DNA of 64,000 bases from Ancylobacter koreensis. GTDB taxonomy: Bacteria > Pseudomonadota > Alphaproteobacteria > Rhizobiales > Xanthobacteraceae. The stretch covers positions 438,001 to 502,000 of the forward strand of contig NZ_JALKCG010000002.1 of assembly GCF_023016525.1 (NCBI RefSeq). Reading direction: 5' to 3'. Under the pieces are notes generated by a model, which saw only the letters and a program-made list of their open reading frames with translations, did no database searches and was not told where the DNA came from. Made by a program: the position numbers and the translations under genes. Positions 1-11,004 of the stretch are shown one piece after another (the stretch's first letter is position 1; every line of letters starts with the position of its first letter).

Positions 1-264
1 ATGATGGGCGAGCGTGCCCTCGGCGTCGTGCTGGATGAAGTCGAGCACGGTAATGAGGCGTGGTGCGTCGGCGGTGAGGCCGGTCTCCTCGTTCAGCTCG
101 CGCAGCGCCGCGTCGAGATAGGCCTCACCCGGCTCCACCCGCCCGCCGGGAAAGCCCCAAAGCCCCTGATCGGGCGGGTTGGCGCGGCGCACCAGCAGCA
201 CCGAGCCCCCGCGCCGGACGACGGAGAGGACGGCCGGGACGGGACGTACGGGAGAGGGGGACAT
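1..264 (-). CDS. Nudix hydrolase, 3' end beyond the window
   Basis: Nudix enzymes hydrolyse nucleoside diphosphates linked to another group; the substrate cannot be told here. The visible 88 residues contain a complete Nudix box: G41, E47, R55-E56, E59-E60 and G62-L63 fit the Gx5Ex7REUxEExGU pattern. The ATG at 264-262 is chosen because an AAGGA-like ribosome site lies about 10 bases upstream. The gene follows thiC in the same direction, but a strong hairpin separates them, so co-transcription is doubtful. The C-terminus is missing because the window ends. Confidence 0.88.
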   Translation of the reverse strand, partial: MSPSPVRPVPAVLSVVRRGGSVLLVRRANPPDQGLWGFPGGRVEPGEAYLDAALRELNEETGLTADAPRLITVLDFIQHDAEGTLAHH

Positions 265-292
265 GTCGGGCGATTCCTTCGGGGCGGGGAGG

Positions 293-319
293 GCCGGCCG
301 GGAGAGGCTCCCGGCCGGC
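293..319 (-). terminator. Hairpin downstream of thiC
   Basis: A perfect 11-bp GC-rich stem (293-303 with 309-319) and a 5-base loop lie 12 bases beyond the thiC stop codon. There is no clear T-run after it, so it is either a weak intrinsic terminator or an RNA-stabilising stem. It would separate thiC from the Nudix gene. Confidence 0.5.
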
Positions 320-331
320 ACCGGCACCACG

Positions 332-2388
<2,057 letters not shown>

Positions 2389-2518
2389 GAACGGCGCGAT
2401 CTTCGGCGAAAGTCGCGCGCCGGTCAAATCGGCCCGCCGCCGTCACCCCGCCGCCGCCGCATTTCCTGTAGATTACCGATTCACGAGGAAACGAACGCTT
2501 CGAGACATCGGGGGACCC

Positions 2519-3766
2519 ATGGCCGGCCTGACGCTTCCGCTCTCCATCGCCACCCGCGCCGCGCTGGCCGCCGGGGCGCTCGCTGCCCTCCTGCTGGCCC
2601 CGGCCCCGGCCTCGGCGCAGCAGAACTGCGGCAATAACGGCGCCGGCTTCGACCAGTGGCTGGCCGGTTTCAAGCAGGAGGCGGTGACGCAGGGCGTCTC
2701 GCCGCGCACCGTCGCGGCGGCGCTGAACGGCATCGCCTACGCCCCCGACATCGTGGCGACGGATCGCGGGCAGAAGGTGTTCGGCCAGAGCTTCTTCCAG
2801 TTCTCCGACCGCATGGTGGCGAACTACCGGATCCAGCAGGGCCGCCAGCAGATCCAGAAGAACCCGCAGCTTTTCGCCCGCATCGAGCAGACTTTCGGCG
2901 TGCCGGGCGCGGTGCTTGTCGCCTTCTGGGGGTTGGAGACCGATTTCGGCGCCAATATGGGCGACAAGCCCACCCTGCGCTCGGTGGCAACGCTGGCCTG
3001 GGACTGCCGGCGCGCCGACGTGTTCCGCGTGCAGCTTCTCGCCGCGCTGAAGATCATCGACCGTGGCGACCTCACCCCGCAGACCATGCGCGGCCCGTGG
3101 GCCGGCGAACTTGGCCAGTTCCAGTTCCTGCCCGACCACTACCTGAACTACGGCGTCGACTTCGACGGCGACGGGCACATCAACTTGATCCGCTCGGCGC
3201 CCGACGCGCTGGCCTCGGCGGCCAACTATCTGCGGGCGCTCGGCTGGAAGGCCGGCCAGCCCTGGCTGGAGGAGGTGCGCGTGCCGGCCAACATGGCGTG
3301 GGAGCAGGCGGACCTGACGATCCGCCACCCGCGCGCGCAATGGGCGAAGGCCGGCGTGGTGCGGGCCGGCGGCGGGCAGCTTCCCGCCGACCAGCTTCCT
3401 GCCTCGCTGCTGCTGCCGATGGGCCGTTTCGGCCCGGCCTTCCTCGCCTATCCGAATTTCGACGCCTTCACCGAGTGGAACAACTCGCTGACCTACGCGA
3501 CCTCGGCCGCCTATCTCGCCACCCGCGTGACGGGGGCCGGGCCGTTCAACCGCGGGCAGGGCGATGCCATCCCCGTTCTGTCGATGGCGCAGGTGCAGGA
3601 ACTGCAGCGGCTGCTGAACGCGCGCGGCCACCATGTCGGCCGCATCGACGGCATTGTCGGGGCGGCGACCCGCGAGGCGGTGCGGACCGAGCAGATGCGG
3701 CTCGGCCTGCCCGCCGATTCCTACCCGACCGCGGAGCTGGTGGCGGCACTGCGCGCGGGCAAGTGA
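2519..3766 (+). CDS. Lytic murein transglycosylase (MltB/SLT_2 family) with peptidoglycan-binding domain
   Basis: Cleaves peptidoglycan glycan strands to 1,6-anhydro ends in the periplasm. The 415-residue protein starts with a signal peptide (about residues 1-33, ending ASA-QQ). The MltB-like domain (about 40-340) has the probable catalytic glutamate E140 in WGLETDFG and the supporting GQFQFLPDHY segment. A C-terminal PG_binding_1 domain (about 350-412) includes LNARGHHVGRIDGIVG. It diverges from thiC. A GGGGGA ribosome site precedes the ATG. Confidence 0.93.
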   Translation: MAGLTLPLSIATRAALAAGALAALLLAPAPASAQQNCGNNGAGFDQWLAGFKQEAVTQGVSPRTVAAALNGIAYAPDIVATDRGQKVFGQSFFQFSDRMVANYRIQQGRQQIQKNPQLFARIEQTFGVPGAVLVAFWGLETDFGANMGDKPTLRSVATLAWDCRRADVFRVQLLAALKIIDRGDLTPQTMRGPWAGELGQFQFLPDHYLNYGVDFDGDGHINLIRSAPDALASAANYLRALGWKAGQPWLEEVRVPANMAWEQADLTIRHPRAQWAKAGVVRAGGGQLPADQLPASLLLPMGRFGPAFLAYPNFDAFTEWNNSLTYATSAAYLATRVTGAGPFNRGQGDAIPVLSMAQVQELQRLLNARGHHVGRIDGIVGAATREAVRTEQMRLGLPADSYPTAELVAALRAGK

Positions 3767-3779
3767 GGGCGGCACCCCT

Positions 3780-3867
3780 GTCATCCCGGACGGCCGCAGG
3801 CCGATCCGGGATCGCGTGCCGTCATCGGATGACGATCCCGGCTCTCGCTTCGCTCGGCCGGGATGAC
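3780..3867. repeat. REP-like palindromic element
   Basis: The segment is bounded by gtcatcccgg and its inverse ccgggatgac, with an inner palindrome gccgcaggccgatccgggatcg. Copies of the same consensus occur near 28.5, 29.7, 35.4 and 43.6 kb of this window, always between genes. It resembles the REP/BIME-type elements common in Rhizobiales. Confidence 0.75.
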
Positions 3868-3871
3868 GTGG

Positions 3872-3922
3872 CTTCTTCCCATCCACGCCTTCTTCCCATC
3901 CACGCCTTCTTCCCATCCACGC
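3872..3922. repeat. Three tandem 17-bp repeats
   Basis: The unit cttcttcccatccacgc occurs three times without a gap, and a fourth partial copy follows (cttcttcccc). A further REP-like arm (gtggatccccgggtcaagcccggggatgac, about 3942-3971) comes next. The unit contains the REP arm 'atccacgcc', suggesting slippage within a REP element. Confidence 0.85.
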
Positions 3923-4006
3923 CTTCTTCCCCGCGCCGAAGGCGTGGATCCCCGGGTCAAGCCCGGGGATGACGGCGCTCTGTGAGCGGCGGCTCGGCGA
4001 CGAGCG

Positions 4007-4894
4007 TCACAGCACCGGCACGCCGTGCTGCTTGGCCTTGGCCTCCGGCTCGACATGGATGTTGACCACGGAGTCGGGCACCTGCGCCTCGATGGCGTCC
4101 TCGATCCGGTCGCAGATGGCGTGCGCGGCGCTCACCGGCATATCGCCGGGCACGACGAGGTGGAAGTCGACGAAGGTCATGCGCCCGGCCTGCCGGGTGC
4201 GCAGATCGTGCGCCTCGATGGCGCCGACCGCCTCGGCGGCGATCAGCGCACGGATCAGCGCCAGCGTGTCGTCCGGCACGGCATGGTCCAGCAGGCCGCC
4301 GACGCTCTCCTTCAGCACCTTCCAGCCCGACCACAGGATGTTGAGCGCCACGAGGCCGGCGAGGATGAGGTCCAGCCGCTCCCAACCCGAGAGGGCCGCG
4401 ACGGTCACGCCGATCAGCACGCCGGCCGAGGAGGCGACGTCGGTCAGCAGGTGCTGGCCGTCCGCCACCAGCGCCGGCGAGCGTGCCCGCCGGCCGGTGC
4501 GGATCAGCACCACGCACCAGATGGCGTTGATGACGGCCGCCGCGCCGTTCATGGCGAGGCCCTGCACCGAGGCGACGATCGGGGTGGGCGCCAACCAGCC
4601 GAGATAGACCTCGCGGAAGATCGAGATCGCCGCCACCACGATCAGCACGCCGACGATGACGGCGGAGAAATACTCCGCCTTGGCATAGCCATAGGGATGG
4701 GCGGCATCGGCTGGCTTGTGGCTGACGCGCAGCGCCAGCACGGCGGCGATGGAGGTCGCGACGTTGACGATGCTCTCCAGCGCGTCGGAATACAGCGCCA
4801 CGCTGCCCGTCATCAGATAGGCGACGTATTTCAGCCCCAGCACGAGGAAGCTGATGCCGACGTTCAGCAGGGCGATCCGCGAGGTGTTGGTCAT
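4007..4894 (-). CDS. Cation diffusion facilitator family metal transporter
   Basis: Exports divalent metal ions (zinc, iron, cobalt, manganese or similar) across the inner membrane by proton exchange. The 295-residue protein has about six hydrophobic helices, family markers YSDALES in helix 2 and HPYGYAKAEY after it, and the HxxxD pair of QHLLTD in helix 5. A C-terminal cytoplasmic domain (about 205-290) ends with the usual VNIHVEP. The metal cannot be fixed from sequence. An 18-bp perfect palindrome lies about 80 bases upstream and may be its operator. Confidence 0.92.
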   Translation of the reverse strand: MTNTSRIALLNVGISFLVLGLKYVAYLMTGSVALYSDALESIVNVATSIAAVLALRVSHKPADAAHPYGYAKAEYFSAVIVGVLIVVAAISIFREVYLGWLAPTPIVASVQGLAMNGAAAVINAIWCVVLIRTGRRARSPALVADGQHLLTDVASSAGVLIGVTVAALSGWERLDLILAGLVALNILWSGWKVLKESVGGLLDHAVPDDTLALIRALIAAEAVGAIEAHDLRTRQAGRMTFVDFHLVVPGDMPVSAAHAICDRIEDAIEAQVPDSVVNIHVEPEAKAKQHGVPVL

Positions 4895-4973
4895 CAGCGC
4901 CGTGTCCGTTCGGGCGCTGGGCGCCTGTGGGCCGACCGATTAGTGCCTCGCTATCAAAAAATCAAGACAGGTC

Positions 4974-4991
4974 AATGACTTGCAAGTCATT
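4974..4991. promoter_or_regulatory. 18-bp perfect palindrome upstream of the CDF gene
   Basis: The sequence aatgacttgcaagtcatt equals its own reverse complement. It sits between the CDF start (4894) and the sugar kinase stop (5019). The TTGCAA core within an AT-richer stretch is reminiscent of Fur-superfamily or other metal-regulator sites. The regulator is not identified. Confidence 0.55.
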
Positions 4992-5018
4992 CGCAGAAGC
5001 GTTAGCAGGCTTGCCCGT

Positions 5019-5927
5019 TCACGCATTAGCCTGCCGGGGCAGGATGGCGCCGCGATGGCGGATCACCCGGCCGGCGAGCGCATGGCCGGCCTCGGCGGCG
5101 GCGGCCGGCTCCTCGCCGCCGAGGCGCGCGGCGATATAGGCGGCGTTGAAGCTGTCGCCGGCGGCCGTGGTGTCGATGGGCTCGACCGGCTGCGGGATGG
5201 GCACGAACTGGGCCGCGCCGCCGGCGACGACCAGCGCGCCCTCGGCGCCGTTCTTCACCACCACCTCCTGCACGCCGAAGGTAGCGTGGCGCTCGGCGGT
5301 GGCGGCGGGCGAGCCGTCGCCCCAGAGTTGCACCTCGTCCTCGAAGGTGGGCAGGGCGAGCGAGGTGCGCTTGAGCGCCTGGGCATAGACCGCGCGGGCG
5401 CGGGCGATGTCGCCCTTCCAGTTGCGGGGGCGGAAATTGCCGTCGAACACCACGCGCACGCCGCGCTCGCGGGCGAATTCCAGCGTCGCGAACAGGCGGC
5501 CGAGCCCGACATTCGAGTAGATCGAGAGGGTGATGCCGGAGAGGTAGACCATGCTCGCCTCGATGAGGCCCTCGGCGATGGCTTCCCAGCCGGGCAGCTC
5601 GAACAGGTCGCGCGCCGGCGCGGTGTCGCGCCAGTAGGTGAAGGCGCGCTCGCCATTGGGGGCATTGTCGATCATGTACAGCCCCGTCGTCCGGCCGGGC
5701 ACGCGCAGCATGTAGCGCGGATCGATGCCCTCGGCCTGCGCGGAAACGCGGATCGCCTCCGAATAGCGGTCGTCGCCGAGCGCGGTGGCATAGGCGGTCT
5801 CCACCCCGGCGCGGGCGAGATAGACGGCGGTGTTGAAGGTGTCGCCGCCGACCGACAGGCCGTAGCGCCCGTCGGCGCCGCGCGCGAGCTCGATCATCAC
5901 TTCGCCGATCGAGACGATCCTAGCCAT
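5019..5927 (-). CDS. PfkB-family carbohydrate kinase, 2-dehydro-3-deoxygluconokinase-like
   Basis: Phosphorylates a sugar or sugar acid with ATP; the resemblance is to 2-keto-3-deoxygluconate kinases. The 302-residue protein begins ARIVSIGEVMIELA, the N-terminal PfkB signature region, and ends with DTTAAGDSFNAAY, where D258 is the expected catalytic base. The start at 5927 is supported by GGGAGAAAC just upstream. It lies in a leftward run after the SDR gene, with a 131-base gap. The substrate is inference. Confidence 0.9.
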   Translation of the reverse strand: MARIVSIGEVMIELARGADGRYGLSVGGDTFNTAVYLARAGVETAYATALGDDRYSEAIRVSAQAEGIDPRYMLRVPGRTTGLYMIDNAPNGERAFTYWRDTAPARDLFELPGWEAIAEGLIEASMVYLSGITLSIYSNVGLGRLFATLEFARERGVRVVFDGNFRPRNWKGDIARARAVYAQALKRTSLALPTFEDEVQLWGDGSPAATAERHATFGVQEVVVKNGAEGALVVAGGAAQFVPIPQPVEPIDTTAAGDSFNAAYIAARLGGEEPAAAAEAGHALAGRVIRHRGAILPRQANA

Positions 5928-6058
5928 GGCGTTTCTCCCGTCGGTGGTCGATTCGCCGGCCAGACTCGCCTCATTCCCCCGCCGGGGCAAGGCCGGGCGG
6001 GGGAATGAGGGTGGAGTGGAAGGCTCCGGGCCGCGCTATGGCGGACCGGAGCGCGGGC

Positions 6059-6820
6059 TCAGAACTGCACGCCCCGGGTGAGCGCGCCGTCGACCACGAG
6101 GTTGGTGCCGTAGACGAAGCTCGCCGCCGGGCTGGCGAGGAAGACGGCGGCGTTGGCGATCTCCTGCGGCGTCGCCATGCGGCCGGTCGGGTTCAGCGCC
6201 AGCGCCTCGGCGAACAGCGCCGGGTTGCCGTCCTTGATGGTGTTCCAGATGCCGCCGTCGAAATAGGTGTTGCCGGGCGAGACGGTGTTGGCGCGGATCT
6301 TCTTCGGGGCGAGCTGGTAGGCGAGGCCCTGCGTGTAATGGATCAGCGCCGCCTTGAAGGTCCCGTAGGGCCCGGCGGCGAAGTCGATCTCGCGGCCGGA
6401 TACCGAGGAGATGGTGACGATGGACGCCGCCGCGCTCTTCTCCAGCCAGGGCAGGGCGGCGTTGACGAGGCGCACCGTGCCCATCAGGTCGGTGTCGAAG
6501 CCCTTCTTCCAGTGCTCCTCGTCATTGCCGACGGCGAGCGCGCTCACATTGGCGACCACGATGTCGAGCCCGCCGAAGGCGTTCGCCGCCTGTTCGACGA
6601 AGGCGGCCAGCGCCGGGCCGTCCGACACGTCGACGCCGGCGCCGAGCGTCTTCACGCCGTTGCCGGCGAGGCGGGCGGCGGTGGCCTCGGCCTCGGCGGC
6701 GTTGCGGCTCACGAGGGCGACGTCGGCGCCCTCCGCCGCGAGGGTTTCGGCGATGGACAGGCCGATGCCCTTGGTGCCGCCGGTGACGAGCGCGCGCAGT
6801 CCTTTCAGTCCGAGGTCCAT
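6059..6820 (-). CDS. SDR-family NAD(P)-dependent oxidoreductase
   Basis: Short-chain dehydrogenase/reductase of 253 residues with unknown substrate. The cofactor motif TGGTKGIG is at 13-20, and the catalytic set is S139, Y152 and K156 (PYGTFKA). The usual NNAG motif is replaced by VANVSAL. The ATG at 6820 is chosen over longer openings because homology starts there and GAGGAAGA lies just upstream. A dehydrogenase beside a 2-keto-3-deoxygluconate-type kinase suggests sugar-acid metabolism, but that link is inference. Confidence 0.92.
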   Translation of the reverse strand: MDLGLKGLRALVTGGTKGIGLSIAETLAAEGADVALVSRNAAEAEATAARLAGNGVKTLGAGVDVSDGPALAAFVEQAANAFGGLDIVVANVSALAVGNDEEHWKKGFDTDLMGTVRLVNAALPWLEKSAAASIVTISSVSGREIDFAAGPYGTFKAALIHYTQGLAYQLAPKKIRANTVSPGNTYFDGGIWNTIKDGNPALFAEALALNPTGRMATPQEIANAAVFLASPAASFVYGTNLVVDGALTRGVQF

Positions 6821-6923
6821 GATGTCTTCCTCAAGCGGGGGGTGAGGCGTGCATGATCCACCGCCCGGTGCCGCCGGCACAAGCCATTCCTGCGATGATT
6901 CAGAGGCTTGTGAGGCGCCGTGG

Positions 6924-7517
6924 TCACGGGGCGATGATGCGCACCGAGCCGGTCGGCAGGGCGGGCACGGCCTCGTCGGTTGCCTGCGGCGCGTGATCCG
7001 CTCCGGTTGCCGGCTTCGCGCCGCCATCTGAGGCCGCTTCCGGCGCGGGAGAGGCCGGGGTGTGCCAGCCGCCCGGCGGGGCATAGCGCGCGGCGAGGTC
7101 CTCCGCGCGGGCTTCGTTGTGCTGGATGAGGCAGGTCATCCGCCCTTCCATGACCCCGGCGCCGCCGAGGCGGCCGCCGATGGTGTGCTGCGCCCCGCCG
7201 CCCTCGAAGGGGGCGATGCTCTGGCACTCGAAATTACGCCACTGGGCGAAGCGGCCCTGCGCTTCCTCGAACAGCGCGCGCCAGCGCTTGCGCTGCGCGG
7301 GCTGCAAATCCTCACGCGAATCGATGGCGTGCTGGGTGCCGTCCACCGCGCGCTCCAGCGCCGCCTCGCTCGCCTTGAGACGTCTGTTGAGGCAGTCGAG
7401 GAAGCCGCGCAGGTCCGTGTCGCCTCGGTCGCACGCCGCGGAAACCTCCTGTGCCCGCGCCGAGGGCGCGGCCAGCAGGAGGATGGCGAGGCTCACAATG
7501 CCGGCGAGGCGTGCCAT
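6924..7517 (-). CDS. Secreted DUF1311/LprI-like hypothetical protein
   Basis: A 197-residue protein with a signal peptide (about 1-22, cleavage after ARA). The cysteine-containing core (about 25-130) resembles the DUF1311 family, some members of which (LprI) inhibit lysozyme. A low-complexity Ala/Pro tail follows. The function in this organism is unknown. It lies 16 bases beyond the aminotransferase stop in the same direction, so the two are probably co-transcribed. Confidence 0.7.
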   Translation of the reverse strand: MARLAGIVSLAILLLAAPSARAQEVSAACDRGDTDLRGFLDCLNRRLKASEAALERAVDGTQHAIDSREDLQPAQRKRWRALFEEAQGRFAQWRNFECQSIAPFEGGGAQHTIGGRLGGAGVMEGRMTCLIQHNEARAEDLAARYAPPGGWHTPASPAPEAASDGGAKPATGADHAPQATDEAVPALPTGSVRIIAP

Positions 7518-7533
7518 GGGCGGGACGGTTTCC

Positions 7534-8739
7534 TCATGCGGCGCGCACGTCGCGCAGGAAATTGCCCATGCGCTCGAGCGCCCGCCGGATGTTCTCGGCC
7601 GAGTTGGCATAGGAAAGCCGGATATAGCCCTCGCCGTAAAGCCCGAAATCCGGCCCGCCGATGGTGGCGACGCCGGCTTCGTCGAGCAGCGCCGCCGCCA
7701 GCTTCTTGGCGGACGTCCATCCGGTGCCGGAAATGTTCGGGAAGGCGTAGAAGGCGCCCTTCGGCACGGCGCAGGAAACGCCGGGCAGCGCGTTCAGCCC
7801 TTCGACCACCAGATGGCGGCGGCGGTCGAACTCGGCCACCATCTCGGCGACACACTCCTGCGGGCCGGTGAGCGCGGCGAGCGCGCCATACTGCGCCGGG
7901 GCGTTGACGCAGGACCAGGCATTGACCGCCAGCTTGCGCACCGGCTCGAACAGCCCCTCCGGCCACAGCGCCCAGCCGAGCCGCCAGCCGGTCATCGCAT
8001 AGGTCTTCGACCAGCCGTTGAGCAGGATCAGCCGGTCGCGGATTTCGGGATAGGCGAGCAGCGTGGTGTGCGCCTCGCCGTCGAACAGGAACTGGTCGTA
8101 GATCTCGTCCGACAGGATGACGACCTGCGGATGCTTCTCCAGCCCCGCTACGAAGGCGTCGATCTCGGCCTTCGGGGTGACGCCGCCGGTCGGGTTGGCC
8201 GGCGAGTTGAGGATGACGAGCCGCGTGCGCTCGGTGATCAGCGACAGCGCCTCCTGCGCGGAGAAGCCGAAGCCGTTCTCCTCGCGGATCGGCACCGGCA
8301 CCGGGGTGGCGCCGGTGAATTCGATCATCGAGCGGTAGATGGGAAAGCCGGGGTCGGGATAGAGGATTTCCGCGCCCGGCTCGCCGAGCATGAGGATGGC
8401 GGCGAACATCGTGACCTTGCCGCCCGGCACGATGACCACCCGGCCGGGGTCGATCTCGGTGTCGAAGCGGCGATGGATGTCGGCGGCGACCGCCACGCGC
8501 AGCGGCTCGATGCCGGTGGAGGGGGTGTAGCCGTGGTGCCCGTCGCGCAGCGCCTTGATCGCCGCCTCGACGATATGGGCCGGCGTTGCGAAGTCGGGCT
8601 GGCCGATGCCCAGATTGATGATGTCGCGGCCCTGCGCCGACAGCGCGGCGGCGCGGGCGAGCACGGCGAAGGCATTCTCCTCGCCGATACGGTCGAAGGC
8701 GGCGACGGGGTGGGGACGGAAATGTGCGGTTGTGGACAT
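7534..8739 (-). CDS. Pyridoxal-phosphate aminotransferase, class I/II
   Basis: Fold-type I PLP enzyme of 401 residues that moves an amino group between amino acid and keto acid; the preferred substrate is unknown. Visible family features are the N-terminal INLGIGQPDF, SPANPTGG (N182), DEIY (D211), the Schiff-base lysine K245 in GWSKTYAMTGWRLGW, and the C-terminal carboxylate-binding arginine in YIRLSYA. The ATG at 8739 matches the family N-terminus; upstream in-frame codons are poor in character. Confidence 0.93.
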   Translation of the reverse strand: MSTTAHFRPHPVAAFDRIGEENAFAVLARAAALSAQGRDIINLGIGQPDFATPAHIVEAAIKALRDGHHGYTPSTGIEPLRVAVAADIHRRFDTEIDPGRVVIVPGGKVTMFAAILMLGEPGAEILYPDPGFPIYRSMIEFTGATPVPVPIREENGFGFSAQEALSLITERTRLVILNSPANPTGGVTPKAEIDAFVAGLEKHPQVVILSDEIYDQFLFDGEAHTTLLAYPEIRDRLILLNGWSKTYAMTGWRLGWALWPEGLFEPVRKLAVNAWSCVNAPAQYGALAALTGPQECVAEMVAEFDRRRHLVVEGLNALPGVSCAVPKGAFYAFPNISGTGWTSAKKLAAALLDEAGVATIGGPDFGLYGEGYIRLSYANSAENIRRALERMGNFLRDVRAA

Positions 8740-8900
8740 GAAGGCTCCTGGCGGCGTTTCCCGACCTGATGCGGGTGGCCTGCAACCGGACACCCGCATC
8801 AAGGCTCTTGCGTCTTTCTCATTCCTGTCACACGGGAGAGGGGCGAGGTTCAAGTGGCCGGCCTCCCCAACCGGCCCGTGCAAGAGGCGACGTCCCGCCG

Positions 8901-10061
8901 ATGAGCATTGAGCATGTATTGCCGCCCGTCGGCGCGCCGGTCGATGCGGCGCCGGCGCTGTTCCCCGAGCGCGCGCGCCTGACCGGGCGCCATGTCGACA
9001 TCGTGCCGTTCGATCCCGCGCTTCACGCGCGCGACCTCTATGAGGCCTCGCACGGGCCGGACCGCGAGGCGCTGTGGGCCTATCTCGGCGCCGGACCCTA
9101 TGAGGACTTTGCCGCCTTCGACGCCGCCTATCGCGCTGCGGCGCCGCGTGAGGACCCGCTGCTCTTCGCCATTCTCGACAAGGAGGGGCGTGCGGTCGGC
9201 CACGCCACCTATATGCGCATCGACCCTGCCAACCGGGTGATCGAGGTCGGCAACATCCTCTACACCCCGGCGCTGATGCGCACGCCCGCCGGCACCGAGG
9301 CCATGTATCTGATGGCGCGGCACGCCTTCGAGACGCTGGGCTACCGGCGCTACGAGTGGAAGTGCAACGCGCTCAACGCGCCCTCGCGGCGGGCGGCGGA
9401 GCGCTACGGCTTCCGCTTCGAGGGGCTGTTCCGCCACCACATGATCGTCAAGGGCCGCAACCGCGACACGGCGTGGTTCTCCATCCTCGCCGAGGAATGG
9501 CCGCAGATCGCGGTGGCGATGGAGAGCTGGCTGGCGCCGGAGAATTTCGACGAGGCGGGCCGGCAGATCGTGCCGCTCACCACCTTCAACGCGCAGGAGC
9601 TGGAGAGCGAGGGTCGCGTACTGCGCCGCGCCGGGCTCGACGATCTCGCGGGCGTCGAATCGCTGCAGAAAGCCGCCTATGCCCGCAACCGCATCCTGCT
9701 CGGCGTCGAGCCGGTGCCGCTGCTGTGGGATTACACCCGCGTCTTCCGCGAGCGCGAGGTGTGGGTGCTCGACGTGCCGGAGGGGATCGGCGGCGTGCTG
9801 ATCCTGCAGGCGCGGGCGGACGACCTGCTCATCGACAGCGTGGCGGCCTGCCCGAAGGCGCAGGGCTTCGGCTATGGCAACCTGCTGCTGATGGCGGGCG
9901 AGGCGCGGGCCCGCGCGCTCAGCCGGCGCACGGCGCGGCTCTATACGGGCGAGCCGCTGGCGGCCAACATCCACTGGTACCGGCGCAAGGGCTACGCCAT
10001 CGAGCGGGTGGAGCAACTGCCCGACCGCCGTCTCGTCCACATGGCCAAGGCGGTGGGGTAG
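8901..10061 (+). CDS. Tandem GNAT acetyltransferase (RimJ/RimL-like plus second GNAT domain)
   Basis: A 386-residue protein made of two acetyl-CoA-dependent N-acetyltransferase folds. The first (about 18-200) resembles RimJ/RimL-type enzymes, with RYEWKCNALNAPSRRAAERYGF as its acetyl-CoA-binding end. The second (about 235-384) has the GNAT motif A in SVAACPKAQGFGYGNLLL and ends in IHWYRRKGYAIE. Both halves seem intact, so this is a true fusion and not a frameshift product. The start at 8901 is the first ATG with homology. The acetylated target is unknown. Confidence 0.88.
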   Translation: MSIEHVLPPVGAPVDAAPALFPERARLTGRHVDIVPFDPALHARDLYEASHGPDREALWAYLGAGPYEDFAAFDAAYRAAAPREDPLLFAILDKEGRAVGHATYMRIDPANRVIEVGNILYTPALMRTPAGTEAMYLMARHAFETLGYRRYEWKCNALNAPSRRAAERYGFRFEGLFRHHMIVKGRNRDTAWFSILAEEWPQIAVAMESWLAPENFDEAGRQIVPLTTFNAQELESEGRVLRRAGLDDLAGVESLQKAAYARNRILLGVEPVPLLWDYTRVFREREVWVLDVPEGIGGVLILQARADDLLIDSVAACPKAQGFGYGNLLLMAGEARARALSRRTARLYTGEPLAANIHWYRRKGYAIERVEQLPDRRLVHMAKAVG

Positions 10062-10159
10062 GCGGGGCTTTCCTTGCACCTGCGGCGGGATGGCTTACAT
10101 TCGGGCAGGTTTCCTTGCGGCCGGGTTCGGCCGCGCACTTCTCTTCTGGACGTTCGACG

Positions 10160-10987
10160 ATGAGTTATGTGGAGGCGGCCGGCGCGCCGCTGCGCAAGAC
10201 CGGCCATATCAAGCTGCACGGCCCGGAGGGCTTTGCCGGCATGCGCAAGGCCGGCCAGCTCGCCGCGCAGGCGCTCGACCTCGTGCACGAGATGGTGGAG
10301 CCCGGCGTGACCACCGACGCCATCGACCGGCTGGTATTCGACTTCGCGATGGACCATGGCGCGCTGCCGGCGACGCTGATGTATCGCGGCTACCGCAAGT
10401 CCACCTGCACCTCGATCAACCATGTCGTCTGCCACGGCATCCCGAACGACAAGCCGCTTCGCGAGGGCGACATCGTCAATGTCGACGTGACGCTGATCGT
10501 CGAGGGCTGGCACGGCGATTCGAGCCGCATGTACCCGGTGGGCGAGATCCCGCGCCGGGCCGAGCGGCTGCTCGACGTGACCTATGAATCGATGATGCGC
10601 GGCATCGACGCGATCCGGCCGGGCGGCCATGTCGGCGATATCGGCGCGGCGATCCAGGAATTCGTCGAGCCCTTCCACATGAGCGTGGTGCGCGACTTCT
10701 GCGGCCATGGCCTGGGTCAACTCTTCCACGACGAGCCGAACATCGTCCATGTCGGCCGTCGCGGCGAGGGACCGGAGCTGCTGCCGGGCATGATCTTCAC
10801 CGTCGAGCCGATGATCAATCTCGGCCGCCCGCATGTGAAGGTGCTGTCCGACGGCTGGACGGCGGTGACGCGCGACCGCTCGCTCTCGGCGCAGTTCGAG
10901 CACGCCGTCGGCGTCACCGAGACCGGCTGCGAGATCTTCACGCTCTCGCCCAAGGGCTATCACAAGCCGATCTTCGCCAACGCCTGA
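10160..10987 (+). CDS. map: Methionine aminopeptidase, type I
   Basis: Removes the initiator methionine from new proteins. The 275-residue protein has all five metal ligands of the pita-bread fold: D109, D120, H183, E216 and E247. The substrate-site segment [10 protein letters not shown] is also present. It is followed after 17 bases by radC in the same direction; map-radC adjacency is common in Rhizobiales, and the two probably share a transcript. Confidence 0.97.
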   Translation: MSYVEAAGAPLRKTGHIKLHGPEGFAGMRKAGQLAAQALDLVHEMVEPGVTTDAIDRLVFDFAMDHGALPATLMYRGYRKSTCTSINHVVCHGIPNDKPLREGDIVNVDVTLIVEGWHGDSSRMYPVGEIPRRAERLLDVTYESMMRGIDAIRPGGHVGDIGAAIQEFVEPFHMSVVRDFCGHGLGQLFHDEPNIVHVGRRGEGPELLPGMIFTVEPMINLGRPHVKVLSDGWTAVTRDRSLSAQFEHAVGVTETGCEIFTLSPKGYHKPIFANA

Positions 10988-11004
10988 ACGAGCCGGGAGC
11001 CCTT

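Noticed and set aside
3872-3922. Tandem repeats as a CRISPR array
   Set aside because: The copies are directly joined with no unique spacers and lie inside a REP cluster.
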